From: Barnesiella sp. An22
GTDB taxonomy: Bacteria > Bacteroidota > Bacteroidia > Bacteroidales > Barnesiellaceae
DNA: 46,685 bases
Direction: 5' to 3'
Assembly: GCF_002159975.1 (NCBI RefSeq)
Contig: NZ_NFJR01000018.1
Location: forward strand, 1 to 46,685
Made by a program: the position numbers and the translations under genes. Below are positions 10,887-20,500 of this stretch, in pieces. The notes under the pieces are model-generated. The model saw only the letters and a list, made by a program, of their open reading frames with translations, did not search any database and had not been told where the DNA came from. Position 1 is the stretch's first letter, and each line of letters begins with the position of its first letter.

Positions 10887-13204
10887 TGGAGCGGTCAGGA
10901 AATTTCTATAAGGCAATACGGTTGGGATATATACTTATCTCCATTCTTATCGGATGTATGGCATATAATAGCCTCTATGAATGGCAGGAGATAGAAGCAT
11001 TAGAACTTGGCAATAAAAAAATAGACGAGCTCCGAAAAGAAATAAACAATATCAATATTCAAATGATAAAATTTTCTCTATTGGGTGAAACAATACTGGA
11101 ATGGAACGATAAAGATATCGAGCATTACCATGCACGGCGTATGGCAATGGACAGTATGCTCTGCCGTTTCAAGGCCACCTATCCAGCAGAGCGCATCGAT
11201 AGTGTGCGCAGTCTTTTAGAGGATAAGGAACGACAGATGTTCCAGATAGTCCGGTTAATGGATGAACAACAATCTATTAACAAGAAGATAGCCAATCAAA
11301 TTCCGGTTATTGTACAGAAAAGTGTGCAGGAACAGTCCAAAAAGCCAAAACGAAAAGGTTTCTTAGGCATATTCGGCAAAAAAAAGGAAGTAACTCCAGC
11401 AGTATCAACCACTATCCTTCATTCGGTCAATAGAAACGTAATCAGCGAACAGAAAGTGCAGGATCGCCAATTGTCGGAACAAGCCGACAGCCTTGCAGCT
11501 CGTAATGCAGAACTTAACAGACAACTGCAAGAATTGATTTGCCAAATAGAAGAAAAGGTACAAACCGAACTGCAAAGCCGGGAAAACGAAATAGTTGCCA
11601 TGCGTGAAAAGTCATTTATGCAAGTAGGCGGTTTAATGGGATTCGTTCTTCTATTGTTGTTAATTTCCTACATCATCATACATCGTGATGCAAAAAGCAT
11701 TAAACAATACAAGCACAAGACAACTGATTTGATAAGGCAACTGGAACAATCCGTACAACGGAACGAGGCACTGATAACGTCAAGGAAGAAGGCGGTACAT
11801 ACTATCACCCATGAACTGCGCACACCGCTGACAGCAATAACAGGCTATGCCGGACTGATACGGAAAGAACAGTGTGAGGATAAGTCCGGGCAGTATATCC
11901 AAAACATACTGCAATCCTCCGACCGTATGCGGGATATGCTTAACACTTTGCTTGACTTCTTCCGCCTGGACAACGGCAAGGAACAGCCCCGTCTGTCACC
12001 CTGCCGGATTTCAGCAATCACGCACACACTTGAAACGGAGTTCATGCCTGTTGCCGTGAACAAAGGGCTGTCCTTGTCCGTGAAGACTGGACACGATGCC
12101 ATTGTATTGACCGACAAAGAGCGAATAATACAAATCGGGAATAACCTGCTGTCAAACGCTGTCAAGTTCACAGAAGAAGGCGGTGTTTCTTTGATTACTG
12201 AATATGATAATGGAGTTCTGACACTGGTCGTTGAAGATACAGGTACAGGCATGACAGAAGAGGAACAGAAACAAGCGTTCGGTGCGTTTGAACGTCTATC
12301 AAATGCCGCCGCAAAGGAGGGTTTCGGGCTTGGGCTTGCCATAATGCGTAATATTGTGTCGATGCTTGGCGGAACAATCCGTTTAGACAGCAAGAAAGGG
12401 AAAGGCAGTCGTTTCACAGTTGAAATTTCTATGCAGGAAGCTGAAGAACAGCTTGGATATACAAGCAATACACCTGTTTATCATAACAATAAATTCCATG
12501 ATGTTGTCGCCATTGACAATGATGAGGTATTACTTCTGATGCTGAAAGAGATGTATTCCCAAGAAGGAATACACTGCGACACTTGCACCGATGCTGCGGC
12601 ACTGATGGAAATGATACGCCAGAAAGAATACAGCCTGTTGCTGACAGACTTGAATATGCCCGATATAAACGGTTTCGAATTGCTGGAACTGTTGCGTTCG
12701 TCCAACGTGGGCAATTCACCAACAATCCCGGTGGTTGTGGCAACCGCTTCGGGCAGTTGTAACAAAGGGGAACTATTGGCAAAAGGCTTTGCCGGATGCC
12801 TGTTCAAACCGTTCTCCATATCGGAACTGATGGAGGTTTCCGACAGGTGTGCCATAAAAGCGACACCGGACGGGAAACCGGACTTTTCCGCCTTATTGTC
12901 CTATGGCAATGAAGCCGTCATGCTGGAAAAGTTGATAACTGAAACAGAAAAGGAAATGCAGGCGGTACGGGATGCAGCAAAAGAAAAAGACCTGCAAAAG
13001 CTGGATTCCCTGATCCACCACCTGCGCAGTTCGTGGGAGGTGCTCCGTGCCGACCAACCGCTGAATGTACTTTACGGATTGCTTCGTGGCGATGCTCTCC
13101 CGGATGGTGAAGCGTTAAGCCATGCCGTGACTGCCGTGCTGGATAAGGGAGTGGAAATAATACGGTTGGCAGAAGAGGAAAGGAGAAAATACGAAGATGA
13201 ATAA
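10886..13204 (+). CDS. rteA: Hybrid sensor histidine kinase RteA
   Basis: RteA is the sensor of the two-component pair that controls CTnDOT transfer. It has 772 residues: TM1 near 12-30, a periplasmic region with coiled coil, TM2 near 247-266 (VGGLMGFVLLLLLISYIII), then HisKA with H309 (THELRTPL). The ATPase domain shows the N box (NNLLSNAVKF), G1 (VEDTGTGM) and G2 (GFGLGLAI). A receiver domain follows with phospho-Asp D588 (LLTDLNMPDINGFELL), and a C-terminal Hpt-like segment with H711 (HHLRSSW). The parts are laid out as a full phosphorelay. The gene is joined to tetQ by a 1-bp overlap and overlaps rteB by 8 bp, so all three should be co-expressed. The stimulus is unknown. Confidence 0.95.
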   Translation: MERSGNFYKAIRLGYILISILIGCMAYNSLYEWQEIEALELGNKKIDELRKEINNINIQMIKFSLLGETILEWNDKDIEHYHARRMAMDSMLCRFKATYPAERIDSVRSLLEDKERQMFQIVRLMDEQQSINKKIANQIPVIVQKSVQEQSKKPKRKGFLGIFGKKKEVTPAVSTTILHSVNRNVISEQKVQDRQLSEQADSLAARNAELNRQLQELICQIEEKVQTELQSRENEIVAMREKSFMQVGGLMGFVLLLLLISYIIIHRDAKSIKQYKHKTTDLIRQLEQSVQRNEALITSRKKAVHTITHELRTPLTAITGYAGLIRKEQCEDKSGQYIQNILQSSDRMRDMLNTLLDFFRLDNGKEQPRLSPCRISAITHTLETEFMPVAVNKGLSLSVKTGHDAIVLTDKERIIQIGNNLLSNAVKFTEEGGVSLITEYDNGVLTLVVEDTGTGMTEEEQKQAFGAFERLSNAAAKEGFGLGLAIMRNIVSMLGGTIRLDSKKGKGSRFTVEISMQEAEEQLGYTSNTPVYHNNKFHDVVAIDNDEVLLLMLKEMYSQEGIHCDTCTDAAALMEMIRQKEYSLLLTDLNMPDINGFELLELLRSSNVGNSPTIPVVVATASGSCNKGELLAKGFAGCLFKPFSISELMEVSDRCAIKATPDGKPDFSALLSYGNEAVMLEKLITETEKEMQAVRDAAKEKDLQKLDSLIHHLRSSWEVLRADQPLNVLYGLLRGDALPDGEALSHAVTAVLDKGVEIIRLAEEERRKYEDE

Positions 13205-14519
13205 GACAAAAATAATTGTGGTGGAAGACAACATCGTGTATTGCGAATATGTCTGCAATATGCTGTCACGGGAGGGCTACCGCAATATGAAGGCTTACCA
13301 CCTCTCAACCGCGAAGAAACATCTGCAACAGGCAACAGATAATGATATCGTGGTTGCCGACCTGCGTCTGCCTGACGGCAGTGGCATAGACCTTTTGTGC
13401 TGGATGCGAAAGGAGGGAAAGATGCAGCCCTTCATCATTATGACCGACTACGCCGAAGTTAATACCGCCGTGGAAAGCATGAAACTCGGCTCGATAGACT
13501 ATATTCCCAAACAGCTTGTGGAGGATAAACTTGTCCCCCTGATCCGTTCCATACTGAAAGAACGTCAGGCAGGACAACGCCGTATGCCTATATTCGCCCG
13601 TGAAGGTTCCGCCTTTCAGAAAATCATGCACCGCATAAGGCTGGTAGCCGCCACCGATATGAGCGTGATGATATTTGGTGAGAACGGCACGGGCAAGGAG
13701 CATATTGCCCACCTGTTGCATGACAAGAGCAAACGTGCAGGCAAGCCATTTGTGGCGGTGGACTGCGGTTCACTCTCCAAAGAGCTTGCACCGTCGGCTT
13801 TCTTCGGACACGTCAAAGGTGCATTTACAGGTGCGGACAATGCCAAGAAAGGATATTTCCATGAGGCGGAAGGCGGCACGTTGTTTCTGGACGAGGTAGG
13901 AAACCTCGCGTTGGAAACCCAACAGATGTTGCTCCGTGCCATACAGGAGAGGCGGTATCGCCCGGTCGGAGACAAGGCAGACCGGAATTTCAATGTCCGC
14001 ATCATCGCTGCTACCAATGAAGATTTGGAGGTATCGGTGAATGAAAAGCGTTTTCGGCAGGATCTTCTGTACCGCCTGCACGACTTCGGGATAACCGTTC
14101 CTCCGTTGCGTGACTGTCAAGAAGACATTATGCCGCTGGCAGAGTTCTTCCGTGATATGGCAAACAGAGAGCTGGAGTGTAGCGTGAGCGGGTTCAGTTC
14201 CGAAGCACGTAAAGCGTTGCTGACACACGCATGGCCGGGCAACGTGCGGGAACTTCGGCAGAAAGTTATGGGTGCTGTATTGCAGGCGCAGGAAGGTGTT
14301 GTCATGAAAGAGCATCTGGAACTTGCCGTGACGAAACCGACCTCTACTGTCAGCTTCGCCTTGCGCAATGACGCGGAGGATAAGGAGCGGATATTGCGTG
14401 CGTTGAAACAGGCAAACGGCAACCGGAGTGTCGCCGCAGAACTGCTCGGCATAGGCAGGACAACACTATACAGCAAACTTGAAGAGTATGGACTTAAATA
14501 TAAATTCAAGCAATCATAG
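13197..14519 (+). CDS. rteB: NtrC-family sigma-54 response regulator RteB
   Basis: RteB is the DNA-binding partner of RteA and is required for rteC expression in CTnDOT. It has 440 residues: a receiver domain with phospho-Asp D55 (VVADLRLPDGSG), an AAA+ sigma-54 interaction domain with Walker A GENGTGKE (161-168), an intact GAFTGA loop (208-213), Walker B (GGTLFLDEVG) and the R-finger region, and a C-terminal Fis-type helix-turn-helix (NRSVAAELLGIGRTTLYSKL). The intact GAFTGA loop indicates true sigma-54 activation rather than a degenerate regulator. Its likely target is the rteC promoter about 870 bp downstream of its stop codon, where a -24/-12-like site is visible. Confidence 0.95.
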   Translation: MNKTKIIVVEDNIVYCEYVCNMLSREGYRNMKAYHLSTAKKHLQQATDNDIVVADLRLPDGSGIDLLCWMRKEGKMQPFIIMTDYAEVNTAVESMKLGSIDYIPKQLVEDKLVPLIRSILKERQAGQRRMPIFAREGSAFQKIMHRIRLVAATDMSVMIFGENGTGKEHIAHLLHDKSKRAGKPFVAVDCGSLSKELAPSAFFGHVKGAFTGADNAKKGYFHEAEGGTLFLDEVGNLALETQQMLLRAIQERRYRPVGDKADRNFNVRIIAATNEDLEVSVNEKRFRQDLLYRLHDFGITVPPLRDCQEDIMPLAEFFRDMANRELECSVSGFSSEARKALLTHAWPGNVRELRQKVMGAVLQAQEGVVMKEHLELAVTKPTSTVSFALRNDAEDKERILRALKQANGNRSVAAELLGIGRTTLYSKLEEYGLKYKFKQS

Positions 14520-14541
14520 CCCGTAATTCACTGAATTTGGC

Positions 14542-14549
14542 TATCTTTG
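14542..14549 (+). promoter_or_regulatory. -7 element of a Bacteroides promoter
   Basis: TATCTTTG fits TAnnTTTG and is followed by C, as is common in Bacteroidetes promoters. It lies 23 bp after the rteB stop and just before the structured leader at 14568. No clear TTTG is seen at the -33 position. Confidence 0.45.
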
Positions 14550-14567
14550 CATAACATTTGAGAAAAA

Positions 14568-14771
14568 CGGCGATTGGCAGGAGCTTTTCGCCGCCAACAT
14601 ATAGGATAAGACCGCAAGGCGTTTCAAGCGAAAATCTGGTAAATTGGAACTACGGAGACGATTGCGTGATGCTTATGCTATGCTTACGCATAGCGTGCAT
14701 TCACGTACTCTCCGTAAAGGCTTTACCAGAGCCATCGCTTGAAGGTAGTGTGAATTGCACGCTACTTTTTT
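14568..14771 (+). ncRNA. Structured RNA leader with rod-like hairpin and terminator
   Basis: Successive complementary arms are visible: CGGCGA/TCGCCG (14568-14573 with 14588-14593); TTCAAGCG/CGCTTGAA (14623-14630 with 14736-14743); TCTGGTAAA/TTTACCAGA (14635-14643 with 14722-14730); TACGGAGA/TCTCCGTA (14651-14658 with 14709-14716); and GCTATGC/GCATAGC (14677-14683 with 14688-14694). The last four nest into one long rod. Immediately after it comes GTAGTGTG/CACGCTAC (14745-14752 with 14758-14765) plus six Ts, an intrinsic terminator. This is the layout of a cis-regulatory attenuator or riboswitch ahead of the RibD-like gene at 14799, or of a free small RNA. I do not recognise the family. Confidence 0.55.
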
Positions 14772-14798
14772 ACCCTTGCCTAACGAAAGGAAACGATT

Positions 14799-15221
14799 AT
14801 GGGTAAAGTTCAGATTCTCGCCGTACTGACGATGGACGGATGTCTTTCTTCAGAGTTATATGATAAAGCACATCAGGATTTGTGCCTTGACCGTTGCGGT
14901 CTTGATGAAATCAGGAAGAAAGCCTTTTACCGTGTGACACCGGACTATTCCATTTCAATGCTGCACGAATGGAGAAAAGACTGCACAAACATCCGTTACC
15001 TCGCGGAAGCCACACCGGACACGGCAGACTATATAAACGGACTGCTGCGGATGCACGCTGTGGATGAAATCATACTATACACCGTTCCTTTCATATCCGG
15101 AAGCGGACGACATTTTTTTAAGTCGGCTCTGCCAGAGCAACACTGGACGCTTTCCTCTTTGAAAAGCTATCCCAACGGTGTATGTCGCATTATCTATATC
15201 CTTGATAAAAAAGCAAGATAG
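14799..15221 (+). CDS. RibD C-terminal/dihydrofolate reductase-like protein
   Basis: A 140-residue protein related to the C-terminal reductase domain of RibD (DHFR fold). Visible features are an N-terminal strand with ILAVLTMDGCLSSE, the middle RYLAEATPDTADYINGL, and a C-terminal VDEIILYTVPFISGSGRHFF that resembles the RibD_C pattern (DEL...P...G.G..LF). Intact family members bind NADPH and are usually longer (about 170-220 residues), so this one is short. The usual NADPH-binding glycine motif (TGRVT-like) is not evident. The true substrate is unknown. The gene sits between rteB and rteC behind a terminator-bearing leader, so it is probably regulated separately from tetQ. TAACGAAAGGAAACGATT precedes the ATG. 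Confidence 0.65.
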   Translation: MGKVQILAVLTMDGCLSSELYDKAHQDLCLDRCGLDEIRKKAFYRVTPDYSISMLHEWRKDCTNIRYLAEATPDTADYINGLLRMHAVDEIILYTVPFISGSGRHFFKSALPEQHWTLSSLKSYPNGVCRIIYILDKKAR

Positions 15222-15340
15222 CCAAAATGTGCGGCAAGCATACATTTCTATTTTCAGGAATAGAATAAATGTTCCGATTACAAACAATTTAAGTCGGAGA
15301 TAATTTGTCCTTGTGAAAAATACTGAATTTTATACCTCTG

Positions 15341-15378
15341 AAATCCAGCACTTTGTAAAATTGAGTGTTGGATTTTTT
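15341..15378 (+). terminator. Hairpin with T-run upstream of rteC (terminator or dyad operator)
   Basis: AAATCCAGCACT (15341-15352) pairs with AGTGTTGGATTT (15364-15375) over 12 positions with one G-T wobble, followed by Ts. It would end transcription from the RibD-like gene. As a DNA dyad it also sits only about 10 bp ahead of a -24/-12-like promoter, so it could be a binding site for an activator such as RteB. Confidence 0.6.
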
Positions 15379-15384
15379 ATTTTC

Positions 15385-15399
15385 TGCCGCGTTTTTTGC
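15385..15399 (+). promoter_or_regulatory. Candidate sigma-54 -24/-12 promoter of rteC
   Basis: TGCCGCGTTTTTTGC matches the consensus TGGCACGnnnnTTGC except at two positions, one of which is the second G of the -24 GG. Spacing to the -12 GC is correct. A transcript would start near 15411, about 48 nt before the rteC ATG. RteB, encoded upstream, has the GAFTGA loop needed for such promoters. Confidence 0.4.
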
Positions 15400-15458
15400 C
15401 AATTATATTCATGTGCGCACGCAGAAAACAAAGTGTAATTTTCAAAATTGACAGAACC

Positions 15459-16064
15459 ATGAATTATTTCTTGCTGGCGGAAACCGACTTTTTCCGCCTG
15501 ATAAACGAAGCCGGCGACTGCAATATGGAAACGGCATACACGGCTTTCGCCACCCAAGTGATCGAACTGTGCAACGGCGGCATGGACATGAACCTTACCG
15601 TCATCGCGCTTGCCTACATCGAAATCGAGTTGCAGCACCATCCCGTACGTAATCTGTCAGAAGAAAAAAGAGAGATTGCCGCCTACGTCAGCAAGGCTCT
15701 GTCTTTCGTAAGAAAGATGCAGAAATTCCTTGCCACGCCCCAAGTGCCACCACTAATATCCGCCAACAACGCAACAGAAACCACCGCCAGCCTTCTTCAA
15801 TGGACGGGCAATGCCATCGACCTCGTGGAACTTATCTACGGCATAGACGTGATGGGCTGCATCAACAACGGCAATATGCCGCTCAAACAGCTCGCCCCAC
15901 TTCTCTATAAGATATTCGGGGTTGATTCTAAAGACTGCTACCGCTTCTACACTGATATCAAACGCCGGAAGAACGAAAGCCGCACCTATTTCATTGACAG
16001 GATGCAGGAAAAACTGAACGAGAGAATGTTGCGTGATGAGGAGTTGGAGCGGATGAGAAAATAA
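15459..16064 (+). CDS. rteC: Tetracycline regulation of excision protein RteC
   Basis: RteC is a DNA-binding activator of the xis2c-xis2d-orf3-exc excision operon in CTnDOT. This 201-residue copy begins MNYFLLAETDFFRLINEAGD and carries the family's C-terminal part (LVELIYGIDVMGCINNGNMPLKQLAPLLYKIFGV...CYRFYTDIKRRKNESRTYFIDRM), which resembles a winged-helix segment. The open frame extends 21 codons upstream, but homology and the promoter position favour the ATG at 15459. The usual target operon does not follow it; an ATPase pair does. A terminator lies 22 bp after its stop. Confidence 0.93.
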   Translation: MNYFLLAETDFFRLINEAGDCNMETAYTAFATQVIELCNGGMDMNLTVIALAYIEIELQHHPVRNLSEEKREIAAYVSKALSFVRKMQKFLATPQVPPLISANNATETTASLLQWTGNAIDLVELIYGIDVMGCINNGNMPLKQLAPLLYKIFGVDSKDCYRFYTDIKRRKNESRTYFIDRMQEKLNERMLRDEELERMRK

Positions 16065-16086
16065 AAAAATATCCATTACATATGAG

Positions 16087-16116
16087 AAGACAGGAATACT
16101 CGTATCCTGTCTTTTT
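16087..16116 (+). terminator. Intrinsic terminator after rteC
   Basis: AAGACAGGAATA (16087-16098) pairs with TATCCTGTCTT (16103-16113) with one bulged A and a CTCG loop, followed by TTT. It ends the regulatory block; the AT-rich cargo begins just after it. Confidence 0.75.
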
Positions 16117-16277
16117 ATTTTCATTTAATTATATATTAATTAGCACAATATATGTGAGTTTTTCATTCCTATAAGGACAAATTTCAGAAACGTATGTCTG
16201 GTAAATTATTGAGTCATCATAGTATGAACATATATCATTACTAAAAACAATGAAACAACTTCCATAAGATTGTGGTT

Positions 16278-16347
16278 GTAAAAATCGCCATTTAATAGCC
16301 CGTTTTTTTTGTAAAATTCGCCAATTAAAAAAATATGATTATCTTTG
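16278..16347 (+). promoter_or_regulatory. Promoter region of cargo operon with paired direct repeats
   Basis: Two 17-bp direct repeats (16278-16294 and 16311-16327) differ at only two positions and start 33 bp apart, about three helical turns. They lie immediately upstream of a Bacteroides -7 element TATCTTTG (16340-16347), 19 bp before the ATG at 16366. A TTTG occurs at 16308-16311, farther upstream than the standard -33 spacing. The paired repeats look like an operator for a dimeric regulator. Confidence 0.5.
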
Positions 16348-16365
16348 CATTATATTTTATAAGGT

Positions 16366-17496
16366 ATGGAAACAGTAAATAGAATACTTCAAGAGAAGAT
16401 TACAGCACGAATCGCGCCCAATAAAGCAGTACTGATTTTTGGTGCTCGCCGTGTTGGTAAAACGGTAATGATGCGTAAAATTGTGGACAACTATTCAGGT
16501 AGGACGATGATGCTCAACGGCGAAGACTACGACACATTAGCACTATTGGAGAATCGCTCAATAGCCAATTATCGGCATTTATTGGATGGTATTGATTTGC
16601 TGGCTATTGATGAGGCACAGAACATACCACAAATCGGTAGTATTCTGAAGTTGATAGTTGATGAAATACCGGGAATAAGTGTCTTGGCAAGTGGTTCTTC
16701 GTCATTCGATTTGCTGAATAAGACTGGTGAACCGTTGGTCGGCCGCAGTACGCAATTTCTCCTTACACCATTCTCGCAACGGGAAATCGCACAGACGGAA
16801 ACGGCACTTGAAACCCGCCAGAACCTCGAAGCGCGCTTGATTTACGGTTCCTATCCCGAAGTAGTAATGATGGAGAACTATGAACGTAAAACAGACTACC
16901 TACGTGATATTGTCGGTGCATACCTGCTTAAAGATATCTTAGCAATTGACGGCTTAAAAAATTCGAGCAAGATGCGCGATCTACTGCGATTGATAGCTTT
17001 TCAGTTGGGCAGCGAAGTTTCTTACGAAGAGTTAGGTAAACAACTCGGCATGAGCAAGACGACCGTTGAAAAATACCTCGACCTATTGGAAAAGGTCTTC
17101 GTTATCTATCGTCTGGGGGCTTATTCGCGTAACCTACGCAAGGAGGTTACAAAAGCTGGCAAGTGGTACTTCTACGACAACGGCATTCGCAATGCCATTA
17201 TCGGGGCTTTCTCACCGCTGGCCATTCGGCAGGATGTCGGTGCGCTGTGGGAGAACTACATCATCGGAGAGCGGCGCAAAGCGAACTTCAATGAGGGACT
17301 GCACAGGGAGTTCTATTTCTGGCGCACCTACGACAAACAGGAAATCGACCTGATTGAGGAGAGTGCCGACAGTCTTACCGCCTTGGAGTTCAAGTGGGGA
17401 AATAAAATGCCGGCCGCACCGAAAGCCTTCCAAGAAGCCTATCCCTATGCCGAGTTTCATGTGGTAAATCGGGAGAATTATTTGGAGTTCGTATAA
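16366..17496 (+). CDS. AAA ATPase with DUF4143 (AAA_14) domain
   Basis: A 376-residue ATP-binding protein. Walker A is GARRVGKT (26-33) and Walker B is LLAIDEAQ (near 80). Sensor-like LASGSSSFDLL and the family pattern LVGRSTQFLLTPFSQREI follow. The middle region carries a winged-helix-like segment (YEELGKQLGMSKTTVEKYLDLLEKVFVIYRLG). The C-terminal DUF4143 part has EIDLIEE...LEFKWG, the residue spacing of a PD-(D/E)XK nuclease-like fold that is frequent in this family. The role is unknown; these proteins are common in Bacteroidetes and often occur singly. Here it starts a likely two-gene operon, with the KAP NTPase beginning 16 bp after its stop. Base composition is lower in GC than the conjugation genes, suggesting separate acquisition. 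Confidence 0.85.
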   Translation: METVNRILQEKITARIAPNKAVLIFGARRVGKTVMMRKIVDNYSGRTMMLNGEDYDTLALLENRSIANYRHLLDGIDLLAIDEAQNIPQIGSILKLIVDEIPGISVLASGSSSFDLLNKTGEPLVGRSTQFLLTPFSQREIAQTETALETRQNLEARLIYGSYPEVVMMENYERKTDYLRDIVGAYLLKDILAIDGLKNSSKMRDLLRLIAFQLGSEVSYEELGKQLGMSKTTVEKYLDLLEKVFVIYRLGAYSRNLRKEVTKAGKWYFYDNGIRNAIIGAFSPLAIRQDVGALWENYIIGERRKANFNEGLHREFYFWRTYDKQEIDLIEESADSLTALEFKWGNKMPAAPKAFQEAYPYAEFHVVNRENYLEFV

Positions 17497-17512
17497 TCAA
17501 TAAATTACGTAT

Positions 17513-20500
17513 ATGGAAACAAAACTACAATCCAAACAGCAATATCCGCGGTTTATCCAAAATAAACCGTGTGGTATTGACAAATTCGATGGAGGTTCGC
17601 AAGAAAGGTTGGCAAAAACTATTGCTCGCCATTTTTGTCAGAATGATTCATTGGATGAGGAATGTACTTTACCTCGAATTATCGGCATCGAAGGTATTTG
17701 GGGATCTGGAAAATCCAACGTGGTTAAAATGTTGGAACGTGAATTATCAGACGACTATTACTTTTTTGAGTATGACGCATGGGGACATCAAGAGGACTTG
17801 CAACGCCGCTCTATATTGGAATTGCTTACAAGCAAACTTATTGATGATGGTATCCTATCTGGAAATGCAACAATAAAAGTCAAAGGTGGAGGTACGAAAA
17901 CCGTATCATGGTCTGAAAAGCTGAAATATTTATTAGCCCGTAAAACGGAGACCGTAACCGAAAAATATCCCCTTATCAGTAATGGTATGGTTGCGGCATT
18001 TTTGGTTGCAGTTTTAACTCCGATATTTACATTTATTGCGTATGCAGTAAAACCTACACCCACAACATGGTGGTTTTCTTTATTGTCTATTATCATAGCT
18101 GCACTGCCAGTTCTTATTGCATTGTGCGTTTGGAAATGGGCATATAGCAAAGATCATAAATATGGATGGAGTTATATGTTAGCTATTTATCAAGATAAAG
18201 TCGAAAAGGACGTTTGCTATGAGACTTTGAGCGAAGACGAACCAACGGTTTACGAGTTCAAAACATGGATGCAAGACATTTCTGATTTTATCAAGGAAAA
18301 AGGACAACGTAAATTAGTCCTTGTTTTTGACAACATGGATCGTCTCCCCGCTGAAAAAGTAAAAGAATTATGGTCTTCTATCCATACGTTCTTCGCCGAT
18401 AGCGGTTTTGAAAATGTTTGGGCTGTTATTCCTTTCGATGAAACACATTTAGCTTGTGCATTCGGAGATGAGACCGACGAACAAACGAAACAACTGACCA
18501 AGTATTTTATCAATAAAACTTTCCCTATTGTTTATCGTGTTGCTCCTCCTGTTATTACCGACTATCGAAGTATATTCAACAAACTGTTTGTTGAAGCATT
18601 TGGAGAAACAGAAAATGAAGCGAAAGAAACTATAAATCGGATATTCAGATTGGTAAATCCTAATGCCAATGTTAGGGAAATTATATCATATATCAATGAG
18701 ATGGTCGCTCTTAAACAAGAGTGGTGTAACGAAATTTTGATGATAAACATAGCATTGTTCTGTTTGAAGAAGACGGATATTCTGGCAAATCCAGTAGAAC
18801 AAATATTGTCCGGCGACTATCTGAATGGCATTCAAACAATAATTAACAATGATCTGCAAACACAACGCGAAATTGCAGCTTTGGTATATGGTGTCGATGT
18901 TGAAGATGCTCGACAAATTCCATTGAAAAAATATATTGAAGGCTGCATCAACGGAGAAGAAGACCACAACATAAATCAATATGCAGAGACTAATAAACAA
19001 TTTGACACTGTATTAGAAGAAGTTATACAATGTATGGACAATGCGCTTATCGATAAGATTATACATTGTTTGCATAAATTAACTCGAAAGAGCGATGTTA
19101 TTCTGCGTGTATGGCAAAGAATAGCACAATTGAAATTAAAAGAATTCATAGAGAAGCAGGTGTTCCCTGTCGAATACCAAGAACTGCTGTTGCATTTAGA
19201 CACGGAAAGCCAAAACCATGTGATTGCTCAATTATATAAGAAGATAGTTCGGTTCAATGACTTCAATGGCGGCGACTATTTCAAAACGTTAGATGCAATA
19301 GACAGGTTTATTGCGCAAAATAAGTTGGCGTGCGATTTTACGTCATTGATTGAAGCAAAAACAGTCAAGCCAAATACATTTATCGATTATATTCAAGCTG
19401 CAAATGCAACAGATGCTGCCTATCGGGATAACGCGACAACTAAAGCATATAAATATTATCAAGTAGCAACAAATTCGGAGGCGCTCGATAATTATTTGGC
19501 AAACTTACTACCCGATAATTTCGACCATGCAGATATTGTAAAAACGTTAAAAGATAATTCTACCTATACGTTTCCAACGCTTTTGCAAGCGATCACGAAT
19601 TGCATTGATGAACAGAATGTAAATAAAGATAATATAGGGGCTATATTTACAACCTATCGTTTATTGGCATCTGACGAAGAAAGACCTTTACCTGTAACGT
19701 TAGATTCAACCTACATAAATCAGTTGCATTCTGAATTAGAAACTGATGGCCGAAACATTAAAGAGTCTGGATATTACGATTTAGTCGCCATGCAATTGGC
19801 ACATGGTCATTCCGTTTCCTTAATAGAGGGTGGAGATATAAAATATGTTGCAGAACTCATGGACTATTATGTGGATCATGGAGACTTATTAGTAAATAGT
19901 GTGGGATGGAATATACCGCTATTAAATGAAACACTACAATACATGGTAAATCATAAACTTGGCTATAAATTATTGCTCTCAGACATATTGCCCCAATTTG
20001 AAGATATTAAGAACAGAATAGGTGTAACGGATGAGGTATTTATCGAGCATTTAGCAGAGTGGAATACCGATTTGGATAAGTATATCACTAAGAACAATAT
20101 TAAAGATGTAATTCCTGACGCATCTTTTTACGATTTGACCACTAAAATAAGCAATGTCCTGACCGATCATATCAATAAAATAGCGTTCGAAGCGTTGTCT
20201 GAAATAAGTGTTGATACATTATACGCCCAAAGAACAGCACATACATCATATTATTGGTTTGTCGCAATAAAACATTTACTGGCTAAAATCAAATCCTTGC
20301 CAGATAACTTGACTGAATTTGGCAAAAAGATTCTGATGGATATTGCTTCTGGAACTCAAAGTTTGAATCCTTTCCCTAATTGTTTCAAGAATATAGTTGA
20401 AAGATTGGATAAACGAAAAATTAAATCGACAGTTACCGATATAAGAAATGATTTCTGCATCGGTAAAAAGACTATCAATGCAATAAAGTTTCAATTTTTC

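Noticed and set aside
14558-14806. 82-codon frame downstream of rteB (MRKTAIGRSFSPPTYRIRP...)
   Set aside because: It lies fully over the nested RNA helices and the terminator, so base pairing explains the sequence better than coding. Its translation is not protein-like.
16340-16349. TATCTTTGCA as an ICE attachment core for the cargo island
   Set aside because: The motif is at ideal distance from a start codon, and no second copy flanks the other end of the cargo, so promoter use is the simpler explanation.
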